Assembly (NCBI GenBank): GCA_963782445.1
Contig: CAWAJM010000001.1
Span: forward strand, 310,001-374,000
DNA from: ZC4RG20 sp963782445
Lineage (GTDB): Bacteria; Pseudomonadota; Gammaproteobacteria; Steroidobacterales; Rariloculaceae
Direction of reading: 5' to 3'
Length of the DNA stretch: 64,000 nucleotides
The number at the start of each line of letters is the position of its first letter. Positions within the stretch are counted from its first letter, which is position 1. The translations under genes were made by a program, and so were the position numbers. The notes beneath the pieces are model-generated. The model did not search any database and was not told the origin of the DNA. It saw only the letters and a program-made list of their open reading frames with translations. Below, one piece after another: positions 8,459-16,892 of the stretch.

Positions 8459-9544
8459 TCAGCCCCGGTCGTCGTAGTTCTTCGCGCCGGTCGGCTTGAT
8501 GCCGCGCTCGTAGCGCGAAGTCACGATGTAGTTACGCACGGCCGTGTTGCCTTCGTGGCAGGCGTATTCGAAGAACTTGTACTTCGAGTCCAGGAACATC
8601 GGATAGCTCACCGTCCACTTGTCCGTCAGCACCTGCGGATCGAGGACCGTCATCTCGTAGTCGATGCGCTCGGGGCTCACGCGCGTGAACCGCTCGGTGA
8701 TCTTCATATTCGGCGTCGTCGGCATGTTCTTGCGCGGCGCGCCCGGGATGCCGAAGATCGTCATCGCGACCTTGCCGTTGAAGTTCGTCGTCTCGACGAC
8801 GAGCGTCGAGCCTTCCCAATGGCCGCGCGAGGAGCCCATCCACTGCTCGACTCTCGAATCGAGCGGGGCGCCGTCGAGCGGCACGATGCGGGCCTCGTGA
8901 ACCATCTCGAGGCGAATCACGACGTAACCCGGCGCCTGAATGATCTGAATGCCGTTGTTGTAGTTGTAAGGCAACATCGACGAGGGCAAGCCGCGCGTGA
9001 TGCAGCGGTCCCAGGCGTCGAAATCCTGCGGCGAGTCGAAAACCTTGCCCAGGTCGTCGCTGTGGAACTGCTTGGACAGCTCTTCGCCGTACGGCGTAAG
9101 CGCGGGAATGCGGCCGTTGGGCGGATACGAGATCAGCGAGGTCAGGCGCGCGGCTTCGACGCGCAGCGTCGACTCGGCCCAATGGCCCATGCCGATCTCG
9201 TTCTTCTCGTTCTCGACCGTGTAACGTTCCGCGCGGCGCTTGAGCACGGCCTCCGCCTTCTTCCATTCCTCGTCGTTGAGATAGCGCCGGTCGCCGTACT
9301 TGGGATTGCGCTGCAGCGGTGTCGCGATCAGATGCATGATCGGCCACATGCCTTGCAGGTTCGGGTCGCCCCACGGCGTCGTGGGCACCTTGTAGGAACC
9401 GCTGGCGCTTTGTCCGGCCGCGGATTCCGCGACGGGGACCGAAGTCTGGGCGTGAGCCGAGCCGCCGACGCCCGAGCACGCCGCGACCGCAGCGCTCGCG
9501 AACAGCAGGCTCTTGAGGCGCTGGGCGATAGGTCGCTTGTTCAC
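8459..9544 (-). CDS. Secreted protein of unknown function (WGDPNLQG family)
   Basis: A 361-residue exported protein with a signal peptide (residues 1-31, ending SAHAQ). After it comes TPWGDPNLQGMWP, a signature shared by a large uncharacterised family that is expanded in some environmental Proteobacteria and Acidobacteria. The C-terminal half has RGHWEGSTLVVETTNF followed by ITERF and a run of strands. The same half-domain recurs in this window in the proteins at 54358-55410 and, more distantly, 52728-53774. The GTG start at 9544 is supported by GGAGGG six bases upstream. No catalytic residues are evident and the function is unknown. Confidence 0.75.
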   Translation of the reverse strand: MNKRPIAQRLKSLLFASAAVAACSGVGGSAHAQTSVPVAESAAGQSASGSYKVPTTPWGDPNLQGMWPIMHLIATPLQRNPKYGDRRYLNDEEWKKAEAVLKRRAERYTVENEKNEIGMGHWAESTLRVEAARLTSLISYPPNGRIPALTPYGEELSKQFHSDDLGKVFDSPQDFDAWDRCITRGLPSSMLPYNYNNGIQIIQAPGYVVIRLEMVHEARIVPLDGAPLDSRVEQWMGSSRGHWEGSTLVVETTNFNGKVAMTIFGIPGAPRKNMPTTPNMKITERFTRVSPERIDYEMTVLDPQVLTDKWTVSYPMFLDSKYKFFEYACHEGNTAVRNYIVTSRYERGIKPTGAKNYDDRG

Positions 9545-9818
9545 GGGGATCCCTCCAATCGGTATTGCGGGGCGCGCCGTCCGGCGCCCGTTGGCAGTAT
9601 AGGATGCAGGCGCGAGAGCGGTCGAGGCGGGGACTCCGCGCGGCTGCGCTGGCAACGGGCCGCGCCGGCGGGTAATCTCGTGTCGGAGACGGGATCTCCG
9701 CGGGGCGAAGAACGTTTAGCGACGGAGGGCGTGCCCGAGCAGGGCGCGGCGGGTGCCGTCGCACCTCGGCCTGGCGGGTCGGCATGGACGCACCGGACAG
9801 GCGCTTGGGGGAGACAAC

Positions 9819-10703
9819 ATGGTCCGTACGGCTTTGGGGTCGGCCATCGTGATGGCCGCACTGTGGTCGCTCGGCGATCCGGCGGCGGCCCAGCCGCCGT
9901 CGCTGGCCGACATCGAGTATGCGCGGGCCGGCGGCGAGCCGCTGCTGCTCGACCTCTACCTGCCGAACGCCCGCCGGGACGCGCCGCTGCTCGTGTGGCT
10001 GCACGGCGGCGCATGGCAGTACGGCTCGAAGCGCGACATGCCGCTCGCGGCGCTCGTCGAGCGCGGCTATGCCGTCGCGAGCGTCGAGTTTCAGCCCGCG
10101 GCGGCCGCGCGCTTTCCGATGCAGATTTTCGAGATCAAGGCCGCGATCCGTTTCCTGCGGGCGCGGGCCGCGGAATACGGCTACGACGCCGAGCGCATCG
10201 CCGTGCTCGGCGCCTCCTCGGGCGGCCACCTTGCGGCCCTCGTTGCGACGAGCAACGGCGACGCGGAGCTCGAGGGCTCGCTCGGCGGCTACGCCGGGGT
10301 CTCCTCGGCCGTGCAGGCCGCGGTCTCGTTTTTCGGTGCCTCCAATCTCACGACGATTCTCTCGCAGTCGACGCCCTTCGGCTTGCGCGTGCGCGAGCCC
10401 GCGCTGCAGCGCCTGCTCGGCGACCTCCCGGAGCGCGAGCCCGAGCTCGCGCGCCGAGCGAGCCCCGTGTTTCACGTCGACGGTTCCGATCCGCCCCTGC
10501 TGCTGCTGCACGGCGACCAGGATCGGCAGATGCCGGTCAATCAGGCGCTCGAGCTCGACGCCGTCTACCGCGAGCACGGCCTCGACGTGCAGCTCGTCGT
10601 CGTGCACGGGGCCGGGCACGGCGCGCCCGTGTTTTTCGATGCGGCGCATCTCGAGATCGTGGCCGAATTTCTCGGCCGGCATCTGCACGCAGACTCCTCC
10701 TGA
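9819..10703 (+). CDS. Secreted alpha/beta hydrolase (esterase/lipase, BD-FAE-like)
   Basis: A 294-residue exported hydrolase. A signal peptide covers residues 1-25 (ending AAAQ). The oxyanion-hole motif HGGAW, nucleophile GASSGGH (Ser in GxSxG), acid D in LHGDQDRQMP and the final His in HGAGHGAPVF form the complete set for a carboxylesterase of the HSL/BD-FAE type. The start at 9819 has GGGGGA 7 bases upstream. It is divergent from the secreted protein at 8459-9544. The 9545-9818 gap holds only an imperfect inverted repeat. Confidence 0.88.
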   Translation: MVRTALGSAIVMAALWSLGDPAAAQPPSLADIEYARAGGEPLLLDLYLPNARRDAPLLVWLHGGAWQYGSKRDMPLAALVERGYAVASVEFQPAAAARFPMQIFEIKAAIRFLRARAAEYGYDAERIAVLGASSGGHLAALVATSNGDAELEGSLGGYAGVSSAVQAAVSFFGASNLTTILSQSTPFGLRVREPALQRLLGDLPEREPELARRASPVFHVDGSDPPLLLLHGDQDRQMPVNQALELDAVYREHGLDVQLVVVHGAGHGAPVFFDAAHLEIVAEFLGRHLHADSS

Positions 10704-10780
10704 GCGCAGCGCTCGGCGGTCAAGGCACTGCGGCGCGCGCGGTATAGTGACCGACGCGGCCGGCGGCAGGAGACCGGAAA

Positions 10781-11923
10781 ATGTTTACGACGGAAAGCAT
10801 GCTCGCGCGCCTCATCGCGTTCGACACGACGTCGACGCGCTCGAACCTCGCGCTCATCGAGTACGTGGCCGACTACCTCGACGGCCACGGCGTCGAGACG
10901 CAGCTCGTCTACGACGCGGCGCGAGAGAAGGCGAATCTCTTCGCGACGATCGGTTCCGATGCGGACGGCGGCGTCGTGCTTTCGGGACACACCGACTGTG
11001 TGCCGGCCGGTCAGGGCTGGTCGTCCGATCCCTTCGCTGCCGAGACGCGCGACGGTCGGCTCTACGGCCGCGGGAGCTGCGACATGAAAGGCTTCATCGC
11101 GGCGGCGCTCGCGCTCGTGCCCGAGATGCTCGCGGCCGAGCGCGAGATTCCGCTGCACCTGGCCCTCTCCTACGACGAGGAACTCGGCTGCTGCGGCATA
11201 CCTTCGCTGCTCCGGAAGCTGGCGTCGGACGGGCCGCGGCCCGCCATCGCGATCATCGGCGAGCCGACGGGCATGGAGCTCGTCAACGCGCACAAGGGCA
11301 TCTACAGCTTCGAGACCGTCGTCACGGGGCTCGCTTCGCACTCGAGCCTCACACAGCTCGGCGTCTCGGCCGTCGTGCCGGGCGCCGAGATCGTCGCACG
11401 GCTCGACGCCTTCGCGCGCGAGCTTGCCGAGCGTGGGCCGTTCGCAGAAGGCTTCGCGCCGCCCTATTCGACGATCAACGTCGGGCGCATCGCGGGCGGC
11501 ACGGCCGTCAACATCGTGCCCGCGCGGTGTCGTATCGAGTGGGAGTGCCGGCCGATTCCGGGGCACGGGGCGGACGAAATCCTCGCGAAGCTCGAACGCT
11601 TCGTGCAGGACGAGCTGCTCGAGCGCATGCGGCGCCGGTTCCCCGAGGCGAGCATCGAGACGGCGCAGGTCGTCGCTGCGCCGCCGCTCGTGCCGGCGGC
11701 GGGCTCGCCTGCCGAGGCGCTCGTGCAGCGCGTCCTCGGCACGCGTGCCACGGCCGGTGTCTCGTTCGCGACCGAAGCGGGGCTGTTTCAGCAGGCCGGA
11801 ATGGCGGCGGTCGTCGTCGGGCCGGGATCGATCGAGCAGGCCCACAAGCCGGACGAATTTGTGTCGCTCGCGCAGCTCGCGAGCTGCGAGCGGTTTCTAC
11901 GCGGCGTCGTCGAAGCGGCGTGA
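10781..11923 (+). CDS. argE: Acetylornithine deacetylase (M20 peptidase family)
   Basis: A 380-residue M20 zinc hydrolase, the usual length for ArgE, removing the acetyl group of N-acetylornithine in arginine synthesis. Metal and catalytic residues are visible: H70 and D72 in GHTDCVPAG, D101 in GSCDMKGF, E133/E134 in DEELGCCG and E161 in GEPTGM. The dimerisation (lid) domain sits at about residues 175-290 (KGIYSFETVVTGLASHSS). No other arg genes are adjacent. A related M20 amidohydrolase cannot be fully excluded, but the GEPTGM and CDMKGF motifs favour ArgE. Confidence 0.87.
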   Translation: MFTTESMLARLIAFDTTSTRSNLALIEYVADYLDGHGVETQLVYDAAREKANLFATIGSDADGGVVLSGHTDCVPAGQGWSSDPFAAETRDGRLYGRGSCDMKGFIAAALALVPEMLAAEREIPLHLALSYDEELGCCGIPSLLRKLASDGPRPAIAIIGEPTGMELVNAHKGIYSFETVVTGLASHSSLTQLGVSAVVPGAEIVARLDAFARELAERGPFAEGFAPPYSTINVGRIAGGTAVNIVPARCRIEWECRPIPGHGADEILAKLERFVQDELLERMRRRFPEASIETAQVVAAPPLVPAAGSPAEALVQRVLGTRATAGVSFATEAGLFQQAGMAAVVVGPGSIEQAHKPDEFVSLAQLASCERFLRGVVEAA

Positions 11924-12057
11924 CCGCTCGGTCGAATCGAAGCGGTGCCCTCGTAGGTGATCGCGATACCGTCGAAGAAGCGCTCTTGCCGGCACGGCGG
12001 CCGCGTCTGGCGACGCAGATCCTCGCGGCGGCCAACGTGCTGACCGCGGCCCGGGCG

Positions 12058-12789
12058 CTACCCGCCGCAGCCTTTGCGGGCCTCGTCGAACCCGTCGAAC
12101 AATCGCGCGGCGTGGCTCCCGGCGAGCGTCGCGAGCCGGTGGGGCTGGCCCTGCTCGACGGTATAGCGCGCGACGCCCCCCTTCGAGCGCAGAAACGCGG
12201 CTTCGCGCCTCATCTCGTCGTGCCACATGTACGGATCCAGCTCGCCCACGTACATGAACACGCACATGCCGCGGAGGGCTTCGAGCTTGCGGTCGGTCGC
12301 GCGCCAAAGGTAGCCCGGAAATGCGGTGATCGAGCGGAAGTACCGCGGGTGCGCTGCCGCGACGTAGAACGCGGCAATGCCGCCGTTCGAAGGCCCGGTC
12401 ACGTCGAAGCGCCGGCCTTCGATCTTGTAGTCCGCGAGAATCTTATCCAGAAAGGCGGGAAAGATGCGTGCACCGCCCTCGAAGAACAGCCCTTCGGGAG
12501 GCGCGGCCGGGGCGATGACGATGTAGCCGCGCCGCTCGGCTTCGGTGCGCAGGTAGCGGTCGAGCAGCCCATCGACGGTTTCCATCGTCTGCGGGCCGCC
12601 GCCGAAAGCGAGAATCGCGGGATAGGAGTTAGCCGGGTCGTAGCCTCTCGGCAGGACGACTTTGTAGCGCACCGTCGTGCCGGCCACGGCCATGCTCTTC
12701 TCGAGCACCTCGGCCCGCGCCCGGGCCCCGCTCCAGACCGCGAGGACGAAGGCCGCCGTCAAAAGCCACGTCGGTTTCGGTCGTCTCAT
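12058..12789 (-). CDS. Secreted alpha/beta hydrolase (esterase-like)
   Basis: A 243-residue exported protein. A signal peptide covers residues 1-26 (ending ARAEV). The fold reads as a feruloyl-esterase/PHB-depolymerase-like hydrolase: VVLPRGYDPANSYPAILAFG, the nucleophile elbow GPSNGG, an acidic residue near VGELDPYMWHDE, and a C-terminal His in GQPHRLATL. The start at 12789 is preceded by AAGGAT. It is convergent with argE. The 134-bp gap between them shows no clear gene. Confidence 0.78.
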   Translation of the reverse strand: MRRPKPTWLLTAAFVLAVWSGARARAEVLEKSMAVAGTTVRYKVVLPRGYDPANSYPAILAFGGGPQTMETVDGLLDRYLRTEAERRGYIVIAPAAPPEGLFFEGGARIFPAFLDKILADYKIEGRRFDVTGPSNGGIAAFYVAAAHPRYFRSITAFPGYLWRATDRKLEALRGMCVFMYVGELDPYMWHDEMRREAAFLRSKGGVARYTVEQGQPHRLATLAGSHAARLFDGFDEARKGCGG

Positions 12790-12980
12790 GTGCTTATCCT
12801 TCTTGTTCTCGATGGGCCGTGCGCCGCTTTCAACCAAGCCCCCCGTTGGGCCTCCTATCGAGAGTATAGGCCGAGCGGCCCGCATCGGCGGCTGCGCCCC
12901 GTGCACGGTGACCCGAAGCCGTCCGAGCGGGACAATTCCGCTTTCCGGCCGGTGCCTCCCGGCCCCGACAGGCTCTGCCA

Positions 12981-14007
12981 ATGACCCGGCCCGCGCCCCT
13001 CGTCTCCGTCGTCCTGCCGGCCTTCGACGCGGCCGAAACGATCGCGCGTGCGGTGCGCAGCGTGCTCGCGCAGACCCTACCGGATTTCGAGCTCATCCTC
13101 GTCGACGACGGTTCGACGGACGGCACGGCGCGAGCCGCGCTCGCCGCAGCCGCGGGCGACGAGCGGCTGGGCGTCCTCGCCGTGCCGCACGGCGGCATCG
13201 TGCCCGCGCTGAACGCGGGGCTCGCCGCGGCGCGCGGCCGGCTCATCGCCCGCATGGATGCCGACGACGAGATGCTGCCGCGCCGCCTCGAAGCTCAGGC
13301 CGAGTTGCTCGCCGCGCGTCCCGACGTCGGCGTTGCGTCGTGCCGCGTCGAATTCGGCGGCGATTCGCGCGAGGCTTTGGGCTACGCGCTGCACGTCGAT
13401 TGGCTCAACGGCTTGTGCGAACCGGAGGAGATCGCGCTGCACCGTTTCGTCGAATCGCCCGTCGCGCATCCGAGCGTGACGTTCCGCCGCGAGCTTCTCG
13501 AGCTGCACGGCGGCTATACGGACGGCGCCGAGCCCGAGGACTACGAGCTTTGGCTGCGCTGGATGCAGGCCGGCGTGCGCTTCGCGAAGGTGCGCGAGGT
13601 GCTGCTGCGCTGGAACGATCCTCCCCAGCGGCTCTCGCGGACGTTCGGGCCGCTATTCGCCCGAGGCGTTCTATGCGTGCAAGTGCCGTTATCTGGCGCG
13701 TTGGCTGCGTGCGCGCGTGGGCGCGACGCGGCAGGTCTGGTTGTGGGGCGCGGGCCGCATTACGCGCCGGCGCTTCGCGGGTCTCGAGGCCGCGGGGCTC
13801 GAGCTCGCGGGATTCATCGATGTCGATCCGAGCAAGGTCGGTCGACGGCTGGCCGCTCGCCCCGTGCGCTCGCCCGAGCAGCTGCCCGCGCCCGGGGCCG
13901 CCTTCGTCGTCGGGGGCGTCGGTGTGCGCGGTGCGCGCGACCTGATTCGGGCCCGGCTCGAGGCCCGCGGCTACCGTCACGGCCGAGATTTCGTGCTGGC
14001 CGCCTGA
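12981..14007 (+). CDS. Family 2 glycosyltransferase with C-terminal Rossmann-like domain; frameshifted
   Basis: Residues 1-230 are a GT-A glycosyltransferase (LVSVVLPAFDAAETIARAVR, VDDGSTDGT, DADDEMLPRR). The frame then breaks near 13650: reading one base later restores RYSPEAFYACKCRYLARWLR and leads into a nucleotide-binding-like domain (VWLWGAGRITRRRFAGLE, then GFIDVDPSKVG) that ends at 14007. The total length is one base more than a multiple of three, so a single inserted base explains the break. In the literal frame the GT domain would run on into the next gene, giving a 665-codon chimaera that I reject. It probably adds sugars to a surface polymer. Confidence 0.75.
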
Positions 14008-14096
14008 CGGCGCGAGCGACCGTTGCGCGGCGACCTTCGTGGCGTACACTGAGTCGCGAGGTGAGAGGCTTGCGGCGGTCGCAAGGGGAGCGACGG

Positions 14097-14978
14097 ATGG
14101 TTCGCCGAATCGTGAAGGCATTCCGCACGGACGCCCGAGGCGGCCTCGCTTTTCGCGCCGCCGCCGCCCTCGCGCTCGCCGTCTCGCTGCTCGCCGGCGA
14201 CGGCGCACGGGCGCAGCAGCCGTTCCGCGTCTATCCGAGCTTCGAAGGGGCCGATGCCGCCGCGCCGCTGCCGCCCGACTACAAGGTCCCCGGCGAGCTC
14301 GTGATCGGGCGGCTCATGTATCCGGGGGGGCGCTTCGGTTTCTTCGGCGGGGATTGGCGCAACGGCGGCACGAGCTGGACCGACGACTATCCGCGCGGCG
14401 ACCGAACCCTGATCAGGATGATCCGCCGTTTCACGCGTACGAGCGTGCGGGCCGTAGAGCAGCCCGTGAACCTCGACGACGGCAACGATGTCGACTATTG
14501 GCCCTTCATGATCGTCGGCCTCGCCTCGTATTGGCAGCTCACCGACGAGCAGGCCGCGAATCTGCGCGAGTATCTGCTGCGCGGCGGCTTTCTGTTCTGC
14601 GACAGCTTCTTCGGCTCCCGAAATTGGGCCGGTTTCGTCGAGAGCCTGCGACGCGTCTTTCCGGACCGCCCCATCGTCGACCTGACGGACGACAATCCCG
14701 TGTTTCATACGGTTTTCGATCTGCCTAACATGACGAGCGTGCAGATCCCCAACATGAACTCGCTCATGGCCGGCGGTCCGGGCTATCTCGGCGATGGGGC
14801 CGTGCCGCGCTGGCGCGGCGTATTGGACGACCACGGCCGGCTCATGGTGCTCATCGCGTACAACAACAACGTCGCGGATGCCTGGCAATGGGCCGACGAC
14901 GTACGCTATCCCGCGCAGAAGGCGAATCTCGCGTTGCGGCTCGGCGTCAATGTCGTCATGTACGCAATGACGCACTGA
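14097..14978 (+). CDS. Secreted DUF4159 protein
   Basis: A 293-residue exported protein with a signal peptide at residues 1-39 (ending GARAQ). The remainder is a DUF4159 domain, with YPGGRFGFFGGDWRNGG and LLRGGFLFCDSFFGSRNW recognisable. DUF4159 proteins often accompany MoxR/DUF58/VWA operons, but here the gene stands 15 kb from that operon. The fold resembles glutamine amidotransferase-like domains without a convincing active site. The start at 14097 is set by AAGGGGAG at 14083-14090. In frame, it is joined to the frameshifted glycosyltransferase upstream only by accident. Confidence 0.8.
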   Translation: MVRRIVKAFRTDARGGLAFRAAAALALAVSLLAGDGARAQQPFRVYPSFEGADAAAPLPPDYKVPGELVIGRLMYPGGRFGFFGGDWRNGGTSWTDDYPRGDRTLIRMIRRFTRTSVRAVEQPVNLDDGNDVDYWPFMIVGLASYWQLTDEQAANLREYLLRGGFLFCDSFFGSRNWAGFVESLRRVFPDRPIVDLTDDNPVFHTVFDLPNMTSVQIPNMNSLMAGGPGYLGDGAVPRWRGVLDDHGRLMVLIAYNNNVADAWQWADDVRYPAQKANLALRLGVNVVMYAMTH

Positions 14979-15120
14979 GGCGGGGCGCGTGGACGAGGTC
15001 GGTCGTAGAGAGGTAGATGAGGCTTGCATAAGGACGGTCGTCGTACACGGGTCGACTCGCGCGCAGGTCCGTCGGCGTGAAGGCCTGGATACCGATCCGC
15101 AGGGCCGGCGTACGGGCGCC
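14979..15120 (-). pseudogene. LpxR/DUF2219-like remnant
   Basis: On the minus strand, between the stop of the MliC-like gene and the end of the DUF4159 gene, a frame reads ALRIGIQAFTPTDLRASRPV and then YDDRPYASLIYLSTTD. The DDRPYA-x-x-x-YL core preceded by an FTP-x-DL strand is characteristic of lipid A 3'-O-deacylase LpxR (DUF2219), an outer-membrane beta-barrel. Only about 45 residues remain of roughly 300. No start codon or remainder is present. The identification is from motif memory, not alignment. Confidence 0.42.
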
Positions 15121-15171
15121 GCGCCGGCTCGGGTCCTTGCGCCGGGTGCGCCCGTCACCCCGACGAAGCCC

Positions 15172-16092
15172 CTACTGCTGGACGACGAGCGTCCGCCGCA
15201 TCTCGTCGAAGCGGGCGTTGAGGGCGTGGCGGTCGAACGGCCGAACCGTGCCGGACGGAAAATTTCCGAGCACGCTGTAGTGGATCCGATAGCGCAAGGC
15301 CAGGCACGGACTCGTGCCCGGCAGGGCATAAACCGTGTCCTCGTAGCGGTTGCCGGCCGCGGCATCGCTCGCGTGCCCGATCGAGTACGTCGTCGCGTTC
15401 TCGGTGATCTGCTTCGGCCGGGCCGAGCCCGCCGGCAGGAAACGCTCGGCCGTGCAGGACGGCGCGTACGGGATGGCTTCGACGGCGAGGTAGCTATCGG
15501 CGGCGAGGTTCGTGCCGGACGCCGTCGCGGGTCCGACCGTGAATTTGACGCCCGCGATGGTCACGCCCGGCCCCAGGCCCTCGTAACGATAGTCGGAGTC
15601 GACGCTGAAGCTCGCGGGATAGCGAATCGAGAATCCGCGGCGGCCGTTCTCGTAGACATGCGGCAGATCGCCGGGATCGGGCGCGCCCGCGATGCAGCCC
15701 GTATACGTGCGCACGCCGTGCTCGATGAAGAACGCGCCGTTGCCTTTGTTCCAGAACACGCTCTCTTCGTTGCGCGAAGCGTAGCGTGCGCCGTCCGCGG
15801 AAACGGTCTGCCGCAGGTCGAGGCCGCGCCCGTCCGAGAGCTCGAGATGCACGTGGCCGCCCGGCGAAGGCGGTGCGCCGGGCACGGCCGAAGGCCGGCT
15901 GTGCGCCACGTAGAACTTCGCTCCGATGTGCTTGCCTTCTTCGCAGGCGAAGCTGGCCGTGGCGATCGGCTGTGAGCCGCCCGAGCCCTGCCCTGGGCGG
16001 TTGAGGGTGAGCATCATCCAGCGCCCGGCGGCAATGATGAAGACGGAGAATCCGGTGATGATGAGAATGCGCGCCAACATGTCTTGAGTCAC
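15172..16092 (-). CDS. Membrane-anchored protein with MliC (lysozyme-inhibitor) domain and C-terminal extension
   Basis: A 306-residue protein with one N-terminal transmembrane helix (residues 5-27). An MliC-like domain follows at about 45-130: ASFACEEGKHIGAKFY, VHLELSDGRGLDLRQ, then ASRNEESVFWNKGNGAFFIE and a Cys in TYTGC, giving the Cys pair of the family. MliC/PliC proteins protect peptidoglycan by inhibiting C-type lysozyme. A further 165 residues follow (GFSIRYPASFSVDSDYRYEG...), an extra domain not found in E. coli MliC. The ATG at 16092 has no strong ribosome site. Confidence 0.75.
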   Translation of the reverse strand: MTQDMLARILIITGFSVFIIAAGRWMMLTLNRPGQGSGGSQPIATASFACEEGKHIGAKFYVAHSRPSAVPGAPPSPGGHVHLELSDGRGLDLRQTVSADGARYASRNEESVFWNKGNGAFFIEHGVRTYTGCIAGAPDPGDLPHVYENGRRGFSIRYPASFSVDSDYRYEGLGPGVTIAGVKFTVGPATASGTNLAADSYLAVEAIPYAPSCTAERFLPAGSARPKQITENATTYSIGHASDAAAGNRYEDTVYALPGTSPCLALRYRIHYSVLGNFPSGTVRPFDRHALNARFDEMRRTLVVQQ

Positions 16093-16246
16093 CGCCCTGC
16101 GGGTGCGCCGGCGACGGCTGCCGCCTTCGGGCCCGCGGCTCGGCCGGCCGGCACTCGCGCGGAGGACGGCGAGAGGAACGGCGGACGAAGGTCGAGGCGG
16201 CCATCCTAGGCGAAGTCGGGCGCCTGGGCAAACGGCACTCGCGGGC

Positions 16247-16269
16247 CGGCGGGCTTGGGCCGCCCGCCG
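16247..16269 (-). terminator. Hairpin after the hypothetical gene 16281-16835
   Basis: Perfect 8-bp stem CGGCGGGC (16247-16254) / GCCCGCCG (16262-16269) with a 7-base loop, 12 bases past the stop codon of the minus-strand gene. No U-tract is present. Confidence 0.4.
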
Positions 16270-16280
16270 CGGCCGCGGCG

Positions 16281-16835
16281 TCAGCGGGACCCGGGCCGCA
16301 CGACGCGGGCACCCGCCGGCGCCTGCTCGACGAGCCGAAATCCGCTAGCGGCGACGGCCGCCCAGGTTCTGACTGCGCGCGGGACGGCCGCGTCGTAGCT
16401 GGAACCGGCCGTGCGATCGGCGTCGAGATAGATCGTGATGCGGCCGGCGCTGAGCAGCCCGACCGTGACGGCGCCCGAATACAGGTTCACGTCCAAGATC
16501 GCATTCTCGAGTCCGCCCTGGTGCTCGGCGTTGCCCTCCAGCACGAGGTGGCAGGACACGAGGTCCACGGGACCGCGCACATCGAGATTGCGCTGCAGAT
16601 GTTCGCGGACGTTGTCCGGCAGTCTTCGCAGGTGCCCTTGGACGGCGGGATCGGTATCGAGCTGGCCCGCGCCGCCGAGGGCATCCCGACCGGCATAGCG
16701 CAGCAGACCGGCCAGCGCGCCGTCGGCGGCGCAGGCATGGCTCGCCCGTGCAGCGAACACGGCGACGGCAAGAATCAAGACGGCGGCAAGGCCCCTCGGC
16801 CGGGGCCGCGTTTCGCGTCGGTAAGCATCATCCAT
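16281..16835 (-). CDS. Hypothetical exported protein
   Basis: A 184-residue protein I do not recognise. Residues 14-36 form a signal peptide or anchor (GLAAVLILAVAVFAARASHA). The middle contains a possible helical segment (VQGHLRRLPDNVREHLQRNL) and then short strands (VDLVSCHLVLEG, ILDVNLYSGAVTVGLLS, RITIYLDADR). It lies 57 bp downstream of the MauG-like cytochrome c gene on the same strand and may be co-transcribed with it. Composition matches its neighbours. Confidence 0.6.
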   Translation of the reverse strand: MDDAYRRETRPRPRGLAAVLILAVAVFAARASHACAADGALAGLLRYAGRDALGGAGQLDTDPAVQGHLRRLPDNVREHLQRNLDVRGPVDLVSCHLVLEGNAEHQGGLENAILDVNLYSGAVTVGLLSAGRITIYLDADRTAGSSYDAAVPRAVRTWAAVAASGFRLVEQAPAGARVVRPGSR

Positions 16836-16892
16836 TGCAGCGTCAGCCAGCGACCGGGAAGAAACCGATCTTGCGCGTTCGAGCGCGGCGCT

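Noticed and set aside
9580..9680. Partial inverted repeat CCCGTTG...CAACGGG in the esterase promoter region
   Set aside because: The arms are short and imperfect and about 70 bases apart, which is expected by chance at this GC content.
11924..12057. Possible protein C-terminus (RFFDGIAITYEGTASI) on the minus strand between argE and the esterase
   Set aside because: The phrase looks protein-like, but no family is recognised and the frame has no start or continuation.
12981..14978. A continuous 665-codon frame covering glycosyltransferase and DUF4159
   Set aside because: The middle part is the wrong frame of the GT2 C-terminal domain, and the DUF4159 gene has its own ribosome site and signal peptide. 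The join is a product of the one-base frameshift.
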